Source: a bacterium
Lineage (GTDB): Bacteria; Pseudomonadota; Alphaproteobacteria; Micavibrionales; UBA2020
Assembly (NCBI GenBank): GCA_029945425.1
Contig: JAQSDV010000001.1
Location: 1-64,000 of the forward strand
Length of the DNA stretch: 64,000 nt
Reading direction: 5' to 3'
The position numbers and the translations under genes are program-made. This document shows positions 32,970-41,998 of this stretch, piece by piece. How positions within the stretch are numbered: the first letter of the stretch is position 1; the number at the start of each line of letters is the position of its first letter. Below the pieces are notes generated by a model. The model did not search any database. It was not told where the DNA came from and saw only the letters and a list, made by a program, of their open reading frames with translations.

Positions 32970-34004
32970 ATGGAACACCGCCAGCTTGGCCGCTCCGGCC
33001 TTAAAGTCCCCGTCCTCAGCCTTGGCACCGGCACCTTCGGCGGCAAGGGCGAGTTCTTCGCCAAATGGGGCACGACCGATGTTGCGGAGGCCACGCGTCT
33101 TGTCGATGTCTGCCTTGACGCGGGCATGAATTTTTTCGACACCGCAAATATCTATTCGGCAGGATCGTCGGAGGAAGTGCTGGGCGGCGCGATCAAGGGC
33201 CGCCGCGATAAGGTTTTGATCGCAACCAAGGCAACCTTCCCCATGGGCGAAGGCCCGAACGATCAGGGATCATCGCGCCATCAGCTGATCAAGCAATGCA
33301 ATGACAGCCTGAAGCGTCTCGGCACCGATTACATTGATCTTTATTTCATGCACGGGTTCGACGGCGTGACGCCTGTCGAGGAAACGATGTCGACGCTCAA
33401 TGATCTGGTGCAGGCGGGCAAGATCCGCTATATCGGCGCGTCGAACTTCTCCGGCTGGCAGATCGTGAAATCGCAGAACGTCGCGGAAAAATACGGCTGG
33501 TCGAAATATGTGTCGTACCAAGGTTACTATTCGCTGATCGGCCGCGATTATGAATGGGAAATCATGCCCGCCAACCTCGATCAGGGTTTGGGCACGATGG
33601 TCTGGAGCCCGCTGGGCTGGGGCCGCCTGACGGGCAAGATCCGCCGCGGCGAGAAACCGAAGGAAGGCCGCATCGCAAACGGCGGCGCGGAAAACGGGCC
33701 GGAAGTTGACGATGAATACCTTTACACCGTCGTCGATGCGCTGGATGTGGTGGCGAAGGATACCGGCAAGACGGTCGCGCAGGTCGCGCTGAACTGGCTG
33801 CTGCAACGCCCCGGCATTTCCAACATCGTCATGGGCGCGCGCAACGAGGAACAGCTGAAGCAGAACCTCGCCGCCGTCGGCTGGAACCTGAGCCGCGAAC
33901 AGGTGGAACTGCTCGACAAGGCATCGGCGAAAACGCCCGTTTACCCCTATTGGCACCAGATGGGCAACGAGACGCTGAACCCCAAGCCGGTTAAATGGAA
34001 ATAA
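32970..34004 (+). CDS. aldo/keto reductase
   Basis: The 344-residue TIM-barrel oxidoreductase uses NADPH to reduce carbonyl groups. The catalytic tetrad is D57, Y62 (DTANIYSAG), K87 (LIATK) and H128 (YFMHGFDG). The cofactor region is IVMGARNEEQLKQNL near the C-terminus. An AAGGA site precedes the ATG. It resembles the YajO/Tas-type or general stress subfamily, and the substrate cannot be told. Confidence 0.93.
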   Translation: MEHRQLGRSGLKVPVLSLGTGTFGGKGEFFAKWGTTDVAEATRLVDVCLDAGMNFFDTANIYSAGSSEEVLGGAIKGRRDKVLIATKATFPMGEGPNDQGSSRHQLIKQCNDSLKRLGTDYIDLYFMHGFDGVTPVEETMSTLNDLVQAGKIRYIGASNFSGWQIVKSQNVAEKYGWSKYVSYQGYYSLIGRDYEWEIMPANLDQGLGTMVWSPLGWGRLTGKIRRGEKPKEGRIANGGAENGPEVDDEYLYTVVDALDVVAKDTGKTVAQVALNWLLQRPGISNIVMGARNEEQLKQNLAAVGWNLSREQVELLDKASAKTPVYPYWHQMGNETLNPKPVKWK

Positions 34005-34028
34005 GCTGAAATTTAGTTGACCGTGTGA

Positions 34029-34060
34029 CGCCGCTTTTCGATTATAATCGAAAGGCGGCG
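34029..34060 (+). terminator. long inverted repeat after the aldo/keto reductase
   Basis: An inverted repeat CGCCGC-TTTTCGAT / ATCGAAA-GGCGGCG lies 25 bases past the stop and just upstream of the methyltransferase start at 34081. It is followed by TTTCATTT, a poor T-run, so it could end one transcript or shape the leader of the next gene. Confidence 0.5.
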
Positions 34061-34080
34061 TTTCATTTCCGGAGGGTTGC

Positions 34081-34686
34081 TTGGCGATCGAGATTTTTTT
34101 GGACGTCCTGTTCGCCGTCACGCTGTTCCTGCTGCTGTGGAACGTGAATATTCTCGTCTTCAACCGCGGCATCCCGAACATCCGCACCGCCCCCGCCATC
34201 CGCAAAAAAATCATCAGCCTGCTGAAGGAACATGAAGCCGCGCGCGCCGACCGCACGCAGCCTTACATCATTTACGACCTCGGTTCCGGCAACGGGCTGT
34301 TCGCCCGCCAGATCGCGCGCGAGATGCCGCAGGCGACCGTTATCGGCGTCGAGGTTTCCGGCCCGTCCTATGACTGGTCGATGATGATGAAGAAGCAGAT
34401 GAAGATCGGGAACCTCGATTACAAACACGCCGATGTGTTCACGCATGACATCCGTGACGCGAGCGCGGTGGTGCTGTTCTTCTACCAACTCGACAAGCTG
34501 GGCAAGAAACTGCATGAGGAGCTGAAACCCGGCACGCTCATCACCTCCAACAAATTCCGCCTTGGCGATGGCTGGCAACCGGCGCAGAGCCTCAAGGTCT
34601 GGACGCTCTACCCGTTCCAGAAACGCCTTTTCGTTTATTACAAAACATCGCTGCAATATCTGGCCTTTGCGGGCGCGCTGCTGTGA
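34081..34686 (+). CDS. membrane-anchored class I SAM-dependent methyltransferase
   Basis: The product is 201 residues from a TTG start behind a strong GGAGGG site. Residues about 5-27 form a membrane anchor (LFAVTLFLLLWNVNILVF). The SAM-binding motif I is IYDLGSGNGLFARQIA, with ATVIGVEVS as motif II and a following aromatic/acidic section. The substrate is unknown; small proteins of this type are often annotated only as class I methyltransferases. Position right after the aldo/keto reductase suggests nothing specific. Confidence 0.8.
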   Translation: MAIEIFLDVLFAVTLFLLLWNVNILVFNRGIPNIRTAPAIRKKIISLLKEHEAARADRTQPYIIYDLGSGNGLFARQIAREMPQATVIGVEVSGPSYDWSMMMKKQMKIGNLDYKHADVFTHDIRDASAVVLFFYQLDKLGKKLHEELKPGTLITSNKFRLGDGWQPAQSLKVWTLYPFQKRLFVYYKTSLQYLAFAGALL

Positions 34687-34699
34687 TTTCAGGAATCAT

Positions 34700-34728
34700 T
34701 TGACGACATGTCATAATGTCGGTAGTGT
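34700..34728 (+). promoter_or_regulatory. leaderless promoter with internal operator, nitronate monooxygenase gene
   Basis: TTGACG (34700-34705), 17 bases, then TAGTGT (34723-34728), ending seven bases before the ATG at 34735. Between the boxes is a perfect inverted repeat CGACAT-N6-ATGTCG (34704-34721), well placed for a repressor. Confidence 0.5.
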
Positions 34729-34734
34729 TTTTGC

Positions 34735-35760
34735 ATGGCAGCAAAAACAGACGTTACCGACCGGTTGAAAGACGCAACATCGTTGCCGTTGATCGTCGCC
34801 CCGCTGTTCCTCAATTCCGTGCCCGAACTGGTGCTGGCCTCCGTCAAGGAAGGCATCGTCGGGTCCATCCCCGCCTTCGGCCAGTACACGACGCAAGGCT
34901 ATGACGAGTGGCTGACCGAAATCGACAGCGGCATCGCGCAGATGAAATCCGCGAACCCCGCCGCGAAAATCGCGCCCTATGCCGCCAACCTGATCTTCAA
35001 CAAAAACCCGCGCATCGATGCCGACCTCGACGTTGTGATTAAACACCGCGTGCCGATCGTCATGGCATCGGCAGAGGCGAGCCGCGAACAGATCGAAAAA
35101 ATCCACGCCTATGGCGGCATCGTGCTGCACGACGTCGCCAATCTGGACGAAGCAAAGCGCGCCATCGACGCGGGCGCCGACGGGTTGATCGCCATCACGG
35201 CGGGCGGCGGCGGTCAGGGCAGCACCATGAACCCCTTCGTTTTCGTCAATGAATTACGCCGTATTTTCGACGGGCCGATCGCGCTGGCGGGCGGCCTTGC
35301 CACGGGCCGCGATATCGCCGCCGCCGAAAGCATCGGCGCGGATTTCGCCATCATGGGCACGCGGTTTCTGGCGACCAAGGAATCCCGCGCAGACCCCGCC
35401 TATAAACAGATGATCGTCGACAGCAATGCCAGCGACATTATATATACCTCCGCCTTCACCGCGCAGCCCGCGAACTTCCTGAAGGACAGCATGACCAAGG
35501 AAGGCTTCGATGCGGAGAAAATCCGCAAAGACGGCACAGCCGCGCCGCGCATCGTGCCGCCACCCGGCGAAAAGTCGAAAGCGTGGAAACATGTCTGGGC
35601 GGCGGGACAGACCGTCAGCCATATCAATGACATCCCGAGCGTCGCCGAGCTTGCCACCCGCCTGAAACGCGAATATGCGGCGGCAAAGCGCGAGATTGCC
35701 GTGAAGCTGGGCCTTGTCCCCGCCCATCAGGCGAAGCCGAAACCGCCCAAATTCGGCTGA
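34735..35760 (+). CDS. nitronate monooxygenase family protein
   Basis: The 341-residue FMN TIM-barrel enzyme oxidises alkyl nitronates or related compounds. Family features are LPLIVAPLFLNS at the start, TAGGGGQGSTMNPF (flavin phosphate loop), GPIALAGGLATGRDI and GADFAIMGTRFLATKES. Its end is Pro/Lys-rich (AKPKPPKFG). No Shine-Dalgarno site precedes the ATG, but the promoter boxes fit a leaderless transcript. A terminator follows at 35829. Confidence 0.9.
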   Translation: MAAKTDVTDRLKDATSLPLIVAPLFLNSVPELVLASVKEGIVGSIPAFGQYTTQGYDEWLTEIDSGIAQMKSANPAAKIAPYAANLIFNKNPRIDADLDVVIKHRVPIVMASAEASREQIEKIHAYGGIVLHDVANLDEAKRAIDAGADGLIAITAGGGGQGSTMNPFVFVNELRRIFDGPIALAGGLATGRDIAAAESIGADFAIMGTRFLATKESRADPAYKQMIVDSNASDIIYTSAFTAQPANFLKDSMTKEGFDAEKIRKDGTAAPRIVPPPGEKSKAWKHVWAAGQTVSHINDIPSVAELATRLKREYAAAKREIAVKLGLVPAHQAKPKPPKFG

Positions 35761-35828
35761 TTTCCGGCGTTAACCTTTTGCCCAAAAAGGAATCGCGCCA
35801 AACCCTTTGATAGTCACATGCCCCTCCC

Positions 35829-35857
35829 AAAAACCCGCCTTTCTGGCGGGTTTTTTG
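35829..35857 (+). terminator. rho-independent terminator
   Basis: AAAAACCCGCC-tttct-GGCGGGTTTTTT, a compact stem with T-run, about 70 bases past the stop of the nitronate monooxygenase gene. Confidence 0.92.
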
Positions 35858-35946
35858 CGCGTTAACCAATTTAGTTCTCTTAACGCCTTTCCCTAAAACA
35901 AATATTTTATAACCATATGATTTTACAAGGTAAAACAGGCTCTCCT

Positions 35947-35975
35947 TTTACGAACTATGACAACCATGATAGTAT
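35947..35975 (+). promoter_or_regulatory. candidate promoter of the 36054 gene
   Basis: TTTACG (35947-35952), 17 bases, then TAGTAT (35970-35975), in an AT-rich stretch; it would give an RNA start near 35982. Confidence 0.45.
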
Positions 35976-36053
35976 TATGTCAGACATAAATTTTCAGAAA
36001 GTCGGGTTATGGGGACACTTCTGGACGAAAAAGATGCGGATAAGGGGCAGAAT

Positions 36054-37328
36054 ATGACCGACAAAACCGAAACGCAGGCAGCCGCCTCCAAGGGCATTTT
36101 TATCTCGCCTGACAAGCCGCTCGATCTCGGCTCGGTAGACTCCGACCTGTTCTCCGCCATCCTCTCCGGCGAAGTTGAATTTGTGCGCTCGCGCTTCCGC
36201 GGCAATGACCGCATGAGCGACGCGGAAGCCATCCTGATGATCCGCACCCGCCGCGCGGAAGAAGAAAAAGTTTACGCCAAGCATGTGGCGGCCGAGCATT
36301 ACCAGCAGGAACAGGAAGACCCGTCGAAAAAAGTCGGCGCGGCGTTCTTCGGCGGCATGACCTACGACGCCTATATGCGCAACCAGTCGCGCCCCGCCGA
36401 TGGCAATACGCGTCAGGGCATTCCCGAGGCCGACCTGTTCGGCGGCTATTATATGTCGGGCAGATATTTCGACGCCTATGGCGGCGCTTACGACCAGCAC
36501 GGTTATCAATTTGCGAACGGCAACTACAAAACCGCGGCGGGCGACCTGTTCGATATGGCGAAGGGCGTTATCACGCTGCTCGATGGCCGCGAGATCAAGC
36601 TGGCGCCGGAAGTCGCGAAAGACGGTCGCGCAGTCCTGATCATGGAAAAGAGCGTGATGGATATCGCCATCGACGAATTCGACCAGATACAGGCGAAAAT
36701 CGCGGCAGGCCTGTCGACGACATCGCTGGAGGGCAAGCTGCTCAATACAGGCGACGACGCGAAACCATCCGCCAATGCACTGGAAGTGGGCGCGCCCACG
36801 GCGACCGCGACTTCGGGCGGCATTGCGGCGGCTGCTATGCATGTGGCGGCGCCTGCTGCTGCGGCGGCGGTTGCGGGCATCCCGTCGACGACCGACATGA
36901 ACGCGGCCTTCGCGAATGACGAGGCGTTCCGCGCCGCGGCGTCGTATGAAGAAGGCGGCGGGTTGAGCCGCATGAAGAAAGACCGCCCCGCAAGCGAAGT
37001 AGGCCTGCGTATGGCTGCGAAATTTATCTTCGAAAACAAAGTAAACGGCCATACCGGCGACGAGATGTGCCACCTGCACAAGCATCAGGAACACCGTGTG
37101 AGACAGGCAGTGCGTGACTCGGTGAAGAGCCACAGCAAGAACATGGTGGAGAAACTGAACGTGCATGACCAGATCACGCAGGCCAGCACCGCCCTTTCCT
37201 CCGCCCGCGCCGGCTTTTACAACGGCACCGAAGACTCGGTCAAGGCAATCATCGGCAACGTGATGGGCGACAACAAAGCCGGCTCCATCCCCTTCAACCT
37301 CGGCAAGAAACCGGAATTCAAGCTGTAA
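36054..37328 (+). CDS. large protein of unknown function
   Basis: The product is 424 residues from the ATG at 36054, which has an AAGGGG site; an in-frame ATG at 36009 would add 15 residues but has no such site. The first 230 residues are charged and aromatic (TYDAYMRNQSR, FGGYYMSGRYFDAYGGAYDQHGY), then an Ala/Thr linker of about 40 residues, and a C-terminal helical half with several His residues (KVNGHTGDEMCHLHKHQEHR). It ends NLGKKPEFKL. No signal peptide or membrane span is seen, and I do not recognise the family. Confidence 0.75.
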   Translation: MTDKTETQAAASKGIFISPDKPLDLGSVDSDLFSAILSGEVEFVRSRFRGNDRMSDAEAILMIRTRRAEEEKVYAKHVAAEHYQQEQEDPSKKVGAAFFGGMTYDAYMRNQSRPADGNTRQGIPEADLFGGYYMSGRYFDAYGGAYDQHGYQFANGNYKTAAGDLFDMAKGVITLLDGREIKLAPEVAKDGRAVLIMEKSVMDIAIDEFDQIQAKIAAGLSTTSLEGKLLNTGDDAKPSANALEVGAPTATATSGGIAAAAMHVAAPAAAAAVAGIPSTTDMNAAFANDEAFRAAASYEEGGGLSRMKKDRPASEVGLRMAAKFIFENKVNGHTGDEMCHLHKHQEHRVRQAVRDSVKSHSKNMVEKLNVHDQITQASTALSSARAGFYNGTEDSVKAIIGNVMGDNKAGSIPFNLGKKPEFKL

Positions 37329-37344
37329 TCCGGATAATCAAGCC

Positions 37345-37383
37345 AACAAAAAACCCCGCAAAAAACTTGCGGGGTTTTTTGTT
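37345..37383 (+). terminator. rho-independent terminator
   Basis: AAAAAACCCCGCAA...TTGCGGGGTTTTTT forms a stem with flanking A and T runs, right after the 36054 gene. The interval 37384-37600 beyond holds only AT-rich sequence. Confidence 0.92.
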
Positions 37384-37611
37384 GGCCCGCTTCGCCCTCT
37401 CGCGCACAGAAACCTTGCGGGGGTTTTGCAGGTTCAAGGCCGGTCTTCGCCCCTTAAAATCGTCAAATATTTTCAGGCATTTATTTTGTCATTTATTTTT
37501 TAATCCATTTTTAAATACGAATCGTAGATAATTTTAGAAAGGGCGAAGCCGTTCGGCGCGCCCTGAACGAAAAGTTGTAGTTTTTCTCGTGCTCATGAAA
37601 GGAGTTAAGCC

Positions 37612-38172
37612 ATGAGAACAATCGCAGCCAATACAAACAGCCCCCTGCGCGTTAAGAACCTCGGCGACATCGTAACACGACGGTTTTGCCCCTCGTTTTT
37701 CGAAACGGATTACGTCAAGATCATCCTTCCCCTGCTGTATGAATCGGACTTGGGTGCGGCAGGGGTGCTGGACGAGGACGGAAACCTTTCGGGGCTGTTG
37801 ACGGAACGCGCCATACTGAGACATATGTTTGCACGCAGCTTTGATAAGCTCGTTCATCCGACCAATATCAAAAAATATCTGGATGATATGATGGTTGATG
37901 AAGTCATGATTCCCCACCCCGAAACCTTCGATGACGACATATCGATCGAGGATGCCGCTGCGATAATGCTGCGGCGGGGTTATCGCTATATGCCCGTCGT
38001 GAACCGCCTAGACCGGAAAAGGCTGATCGGAATAGTCAGCGAGCGCGAGCTGGCGCAGCAACTCAAGGAACAGCTGGAAGAGGCCAAACGGAGCGAAAAT
38101 ACGCATAAGTCTCTTTTGTCCTACATGCTCTGCGAACCCTACGGAAACGGGTATCAACCAAAAGAAATGTAA
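37612..38172 (+). CDS. CBS-domain pair protein
   Basis: The product is 186 residues. Two CBS units are visible: GAAGVLDEDGNLSGLLTER (about 48-66, first half) and YRYMPVVNRLDRKRLIGIVS (second), with DDMMVDEVMIP between them. CBS pairs bind adenine nucleotides and usually regulate another protein. No enzyme domain is attached. An AAAGGAG site is six bases before the ATG. Convergent with gshA across a shared terminator. Confidence 0.9.
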   Translation: MRTIAANTNSPLRVKNLGDIVTRRFCPSFFETDYVKIILPLLYESDLGAAGVLDEDGNLSGLLTERAILRHMFARSFDKLVHPTNIKKYLDDMMVDEVMIPHPETFDDDISIEDAAAIMLRRGYRYMPVVNRLDRKRLIGIVSERELAQQLKEQLEEAKRSENTHKSLLSYMLCEPYGNGYQPKEM

Positions 38173-38199
38173 ATAGCGAAGCTGACGCTCCATAGCCAA

Positions 38200-38235
38200 C
38201 AAAAAACCCGCAGTCTGCACTGCGGGTTTTTTTTG
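38200..38235. terminator. bidirectional terminator between the CBS gene and gshA
   Basis: CAAAAAACCCGCAGT...ACTGCGGGTTTTTTTT has A and T runs on both sides of a 9-bp stem, serving both convergent genes. Confidence 0.92.
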
Positions 38236-38247
38236 CCTCGAAACTTG

Positions 38248-39762
38248 TTACTTGCCGGGGATTTTAAAATCCTTGTCGCCGGGCAGCACCAGTTTTTTGG
38301 GTGCGACGGCAACCTTGTTCGCGTTGGCGGCCTGCGTCAGGCCGTTATTGACCTTCAGCACCGACGGGTTCGCGGCATAGCTCATTTCGGTGAAGGCGCG
38401 GCTGATGTCGCCCTTCCATTCACCGTTGAATTTTTCTTCGAGGCGGATCGCCCAGTTGCGGCCGCTCTCGACGATTTCTTTCAGGGGCTCCAGATACTTT
38501 CTCTCGTCCTGGCCTTCCGCGTTCAGCACGGCGCGGCGTTTCAGGCCGGCTTCCGACAGCGCGAGCGCGTTCTTGGCGATTTCCTGCACGGTGGTGTTCA
38601 GGAATTTCGTCTGCAGGCCGGTTTCGGGCGTCATGACGCGCAGGTAATCGCGGTCCTGATCGTCCCAGTCCTTGACCATTTCATAGGCGGCGTCGAGCGA
38701 TTGTTTATCGTACAGCAACCCGACCCAGAATGCGGGCAGCGCCTGAATCATTTCCTGCGGGCCCACATCGGTGCCGCGCATTTCAAGGAAGCGGCGCAGG
38801 CGCACTTCCGGCCAGATGGTGTTCAGGTGGTTCTGCCAGTCGCCGATATTGGCCTGCTGGCCCGGCACGATGCCAAGCTTGCCATCCATGAAATCCTGGA
38901 ACATCGCGCCCTTGGCATCAAGGAACGTTGTGCCTTTGTACACGCCCAGCATCGGCATGGTGTTCAGCGCGTAATCGGTGAACATTTCAAAGCCGAAGCC
39001 GTCATCGAACGCGATCGGCAGCATGAATCCGTAACGGCCGCCCATGCTCTTGTACAGTTTATGGCTGCGGGTGGATTGGTAGCCGGACAACTCGCCCTTT
39101 TCAAACGGCGAGGTTGCGAACATCGACACCGCGATCGGCTGCAGCGACAGCGACACGCGCAGCATCTTCACCATGTCGGCTTCGGATTGGTAGCCGAGGT
39201 TGACCTGCACGGTCGAGGTGGAGGATGCCACATCGGCGGCGGTCGGGAATTTTTTCTCCGCAAACCAGTCGAACAGCGCCTTGTAGCGCGATTTCGGCAT
39301 CAGCGGCAAATCCTTGGACAGATGCGTCGGGTGGAAACCCATTGCCAGCATGCCATAGCCCAGCTGTGACGTGACTTCGACCGCTTCCTTGATCGATGCT
39401 TCGGTTTCGGCGGCGTTCTGGTGGACGTTGCGCAAGGGTGCGCCGCCCAGCTCCATCTGGCCCGCAGGCTCGAACGTCCAGTTGGTGTTGTCTTTTTCCA
39501 CGGACAATACGATGCCGTTTTCGGGCGCGGCGGCGTTCCAGCCGCGCTCGGCGACCATCTTGGCGATAAAATCTGAAATGCCGGCACGGCCGTTTTCGCC
39601 CACGAAGGGCACAGGCGCGTTATCGGCGAGGTAGAAAGGCGCCTTTTCGTGTTCGACGCCGATCAGGCGTTTTTCGTTGGGCGTATTGCCGCCCTCGAAC
39701 CATTCGATCAGTTCGCGTTTGTTTTCGATCGGTTTTTGATCGACTTTGCTAGCACTAGACAT
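38248..39762 (-). CDS. gshA: glutamate-cysteine ligase, plant/alphaproteobacterial type
   Basis: The 504-residue enzyme makes gamma-glutamylcysteine, the first step of glutathione synthesis. GVEHEKAPFY (active site entry), MGFHPTHLSKDLPLMPKSRY, STSTVQVNLGYQSEADMVKM, MFATSPFEKGEL and RFLEMRGTDVGPQEM all match the plant-type GCL. An unusual C-terminal extension ends LPGDKDFKIPGK, an ending like the PGK tail of the small proteins at 905-1623, perhaps by chance. Glutathione synthetase is not in the window. Confidence 0.94.
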   Translation of the reverse strand: MSSASKVDQKPIENKRELIEWFEGGNTPNEKRLIGVEHEKAPFYLADNAPVPFVGENGRAGISDFIAKMVAERGWNAAAPENGIVLSVEKDNTNWTFEPAGQMELGGAPLRNVHQNAAETEASIKEAVEVTSQLGYGMLAMGFHPTHLSKDLPLMPKSRYKALFDWFAEKKFPTAADVASSTSTVQVNLGYQSEADMVKMLRVSLSLQPIAVSMFATSPFEKGELSGYQSTRSHKLYKSMGGRYGFMLPIAFDDGFGFEMFTDYALNTMPMLGVYKGTTFLDAKGAMFQDFMDGKLGIVPGQQANIGDWQNHLNTIWPEVRLRRFLEMRGTDVGPQEMIQALPAFWVGLLYDKQSLDAAYEMVKDWDDQDRDYLRVMTPETGLQTKFLNTTVQEIAKNALALSEAGLKRRAVLNAEGQDERKYLEPLKEIVESGRNWAIRLEEKFNGEWKGDISRAFTEMSYAANPSVLKVNNGLTQAANANKVAVAPKKLVLPGDKDFKIPGK

Positions 39763-39931
39763 AATTCACACACTCTTTTGCGCATTAAATTTCATTTTGA
39801 TGCTCCCTGCCACAGCCTCCTCGCACGTTAACCGTGTCGCTGAATCCGGAAATAGTGACAGATGCCCCAATCTATACGGAAAGGGGTGCTTATGTCAATA
39901 TATAAAGGATTTGGGTAATATTATAACAAAA

Positions 39932-40675
39932 TCAGTGCTTTTGAGCCCAAGACTGGGCTACAGCCAAGGCCGCCACCGCCGCCGTCTCTGCCTTCAGGAT
40001 ACGCGTGCCGAGGGATACGGGCAGGGCAAAGGACTGCCCGCGGATGAACGCAATCTCCACTTCTGTAAACCCGCCCTCCGGCCCTATTAATATGGCGAGG
40101 GGAGTGTCGGGGGGCAGTTTCTGGAGGGCGGCGGCCAGCGGCGGCGCCTCGCCCCTCTCAAGGCAAAAGATGAGCTTTCTGGACGGAGACCATGATTCGA
40201 AAAGAACTTCCAGATCGCCAAGGTCGGAGACCTGCATGATATCCAGCCGCTCGCACTGCTCCGCCGCGTCATTTGCTGTGGCCTGAAGCCGGTCGCGGTT
40301 GATGCGCGACACCACGGTACGTTCGCAGATGACGGGAAAGAACTGCACCGCACCCAGCTCGGCCGATTTTTCGACCATGAAATCAAAGGCTTCTTTTTTG
40401 ATCGGCGATGCGAGCATCCAGATGTCTTCGGACGCCGTTTGTTCGCCTATTTTCTCAAGAAGGGTAACCACCGCTTTCTTTTTGCTGAGTTCTTCGATGG
40501 CCGCCAGCCATTCCCCATTGCGCCCGTTGAAAATGCGCAGCTGCGTGCCCGTTTCTGCCCTCATCACGTTTCTCAAGTAATGATGCTGACCCTCTGACAA
40601 TTCAATCGTTTCGCCGCCGCTGAGATTTTCAACGGGGACGTAAATACGGCTGAGGGTTTTGTAAGGCTGGGTCAT
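39932..40675 (-). CDS. rsmE: 16S rRNA (uracil-1498-N3)-methyltransferase RsmE
   Basis: The 247-residue SPOUT-class enzyme methylates U1498 of 16S rRNA. The knot region is clear: LAILIGPEGGFTEVE and LGTRILKAETAAVAAL. The N-terminal PUA-like part has HHYLRNVMRAETGTQL. It is 10 bases downstream of a small membrane-protein gene on the same strand. The 170 bases between it and gshA hold nothing obvious. Confidence 0.96.
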   Translation of the reverse strand: MTQPYKTLSRIYVPVENLSGGETIELSEGQHHYLRNVMRAETGTQLRIFNGRNGEWLAAIEELSKKKAVVTLLEKIGEQTASEDIWMLASPIKKEAFDFMVEKSAELGAVQFFPVICERTVVSRINRDRLQATANDAAEQCERLDIMQVSDLGDLEVLFESWSPSRKLIFCLERGEAPPLAAALQKLPPDTPLAILIGPEGGFTEVEIAFIRGQSFALPVSLGTRILKAETAAVAALAVAQSWAQKH

Positions 40676-40685
40676 AAATCACGCT

Positions 40686-41024
40686 TTATTTGTCTGGCAA
40701 GTTTCTGTCTTGTTTTGGCTTTGCTTGTTTATAACGTAATTTATCATACGCTTCGACTAACTTGTTATATGGCGTAGGCCTCAAAGATCCTGACAAAAAT
40801 TTACCTGTACTCCAAATTCCCCAGAAAATACCCGTAAACCCTAATGGCCAAACGATATAAAAAATAATCTGCGCGATATTGGTAAATTCCGCATGGGTGT
40901 CGCGCACGCTGGGCGCACTTATGATTGCAATACCCAGATTGTAGAAAAAGATGATTAAAGAAAATACGCAGCACCCGCCCCCAACCAGTTGTAAAAAAGT
41001 ACCAATTATAAGGCGGACTTGCAT
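40686..41024 (-). CDS. small two-pass membrane protein, AT-rich gene
   Basis: The product is 112 residues. Membrane spans lie at about 5-33 and 52-70 (IIFYIVWPLGFTGIFWGIW), with a basic C-terminal tail (KQAKPKQDRNLPDK). The gene is clearly less GC-rich than rsmE and ubiA on either side, suggesting a recent arrival or weak constraint. No domain is recognised. It is divergent from ubiA. Confidence 0.6.
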   Translation of the reverse strand: MQVRLIIGTFLQLVGGGCCVFSLIIFFYNLGIAIISAPSVRDTHAEFTNIAQIIFYIVWPLGFTGIFWGIWSTGKFLSGSLRPTPYNKLVEAYDKLRYKQAKPKQDRNLPDK

Positions 41025-41075
41025 GCGCGTTCCCTGATTTAAAAAAGACTAGCACTGATATACACTTCAATCCAA

Positions 41076-41996
41076 ATGGCGACCGACATTAAAAACAGCG
41101 CCGCGATTTTCAGCATCCTGCCGAAACGCGCCCATCCCTATGCCAAGCTGATGCGGCTCGACAGGCCGATCGGCACCTGGCTGCTGCTGCTGCCGGGCTG
41201 GTGGAGCATCGTGCTGGCCGCGGGCGGCTTCGCCCATATGACGAAACATCATTACTTTATTATGGCGATGTTCGCGGCGGGCGCGATCGTGATGCGGGGC
41301 GCGGGCTGCGTGGTGAACGACATCTGGGACCGCGATCTGGATGCGAAGGTGGAGCGTACGAAGCAACGCCCCCTGCCCTCGAAACAGGTCAAGCTGCGCC
41401 ATGCGTTCATTTTCCTGATTATCCTGCTGCTGCTCGGCCTTGGCATCCTGCTGACCTTTAACCGCCTGACGGTCCTGCTGGGCTTCCTGTCGCTGCTGCT
41501 GGTGGGGATTTATCCGGCGATGAAGCGCGTGACGTGGTGGCCGCAGGCGTTCCTCGGTTTTACCTTCAACTGGGGCGCGCTGATGGGCTGGTCGGCGGTG
41601 ACGGGCACGCTGGATGTGGCGGGCAACGCGCTGCACCTGCCGCCGCTCTGGATATATCTCGGCGGCATCCTGTGGACGCTCGCCTATGACACGATTTACG
41701 CGCATCAGGACAAGGAAGACGACGCGATCATTGGCGTGAAATCGACCGCGCGCCTGTTCGGCAGCCGCAGCAAAATTTTCGTCGGCATCTTCTTCGCCCT
41801 CGCCCTCGTCTGCTTCGGCATCGGCAAATTTTTCGCCGCCGAAAGCCACCTGACCCAATGGCTCATCATACTCCCCGTCGCCCACGCCATGTGGCAGCTG
41901 CAAAGCTGGAACATGAACAAACCCGACAGCAGCCTCGCCAAATTCCGGTCGAACAGGGATTTCGGGTTGTTGATGTTATTATTGTTTGGAGTTTAA
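41076..41996 (+). CDS. ubiA: 4-hydroxybenzoate polyprenyltransferase
   Basis: The 306-residue integral membrane enzyme joins a polyprenyl chain to 4-hydroxybenzoate in ubiquinone synthesis. The two Asp-rich motifs are NDIWDRDLDAKVERTKQRPL and YDTIYAHQDKEDDAIIG. About eight to nine hydrophobic segments are visible. TATACA lies 12 bases before the ATG and no ribosome site is present, so the transcript leader is very short. The hydrolase gene at 41999 starts two bases after its stop. Confidence 0.95.
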   Translation: MATDIKNSAAIFSILPKRAHPYAKLMRLDRPIGTWLLLLPGWWSIVLAAGGFAHMTKHHYFIMAMFAAGAIVMRGAGCVVNDIWDRDLDAKVERTKQRPLPSKQVKLRHAFIFLIILLLLGLGILLTFNRLTVLLGFLSLLLVGIYPAMKRVTWWPQAFLGFTFNWGALMGWSAVTGTLDVAGNALHLPPLWIYLGGILWTLAYDTIYAHQDKEDDAIIGVKSTARLFGSRSKIFVGIFFALALVCFGIGKFFAAESHLTQWLIILPVAHAMWQLQSWNMNKPDSSLAKFRSNRDFGLLMLLLFGV

Positions 41997-41998
41997 AG

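Noticed and set aside
38248..39762. Glutamate-cysteine ligase as a member of the PGK-tail set
   Set aside because: Only the last five residues match; an extended C-terminus of a housekeeping enzyme is weak evidence and may be coincidence.
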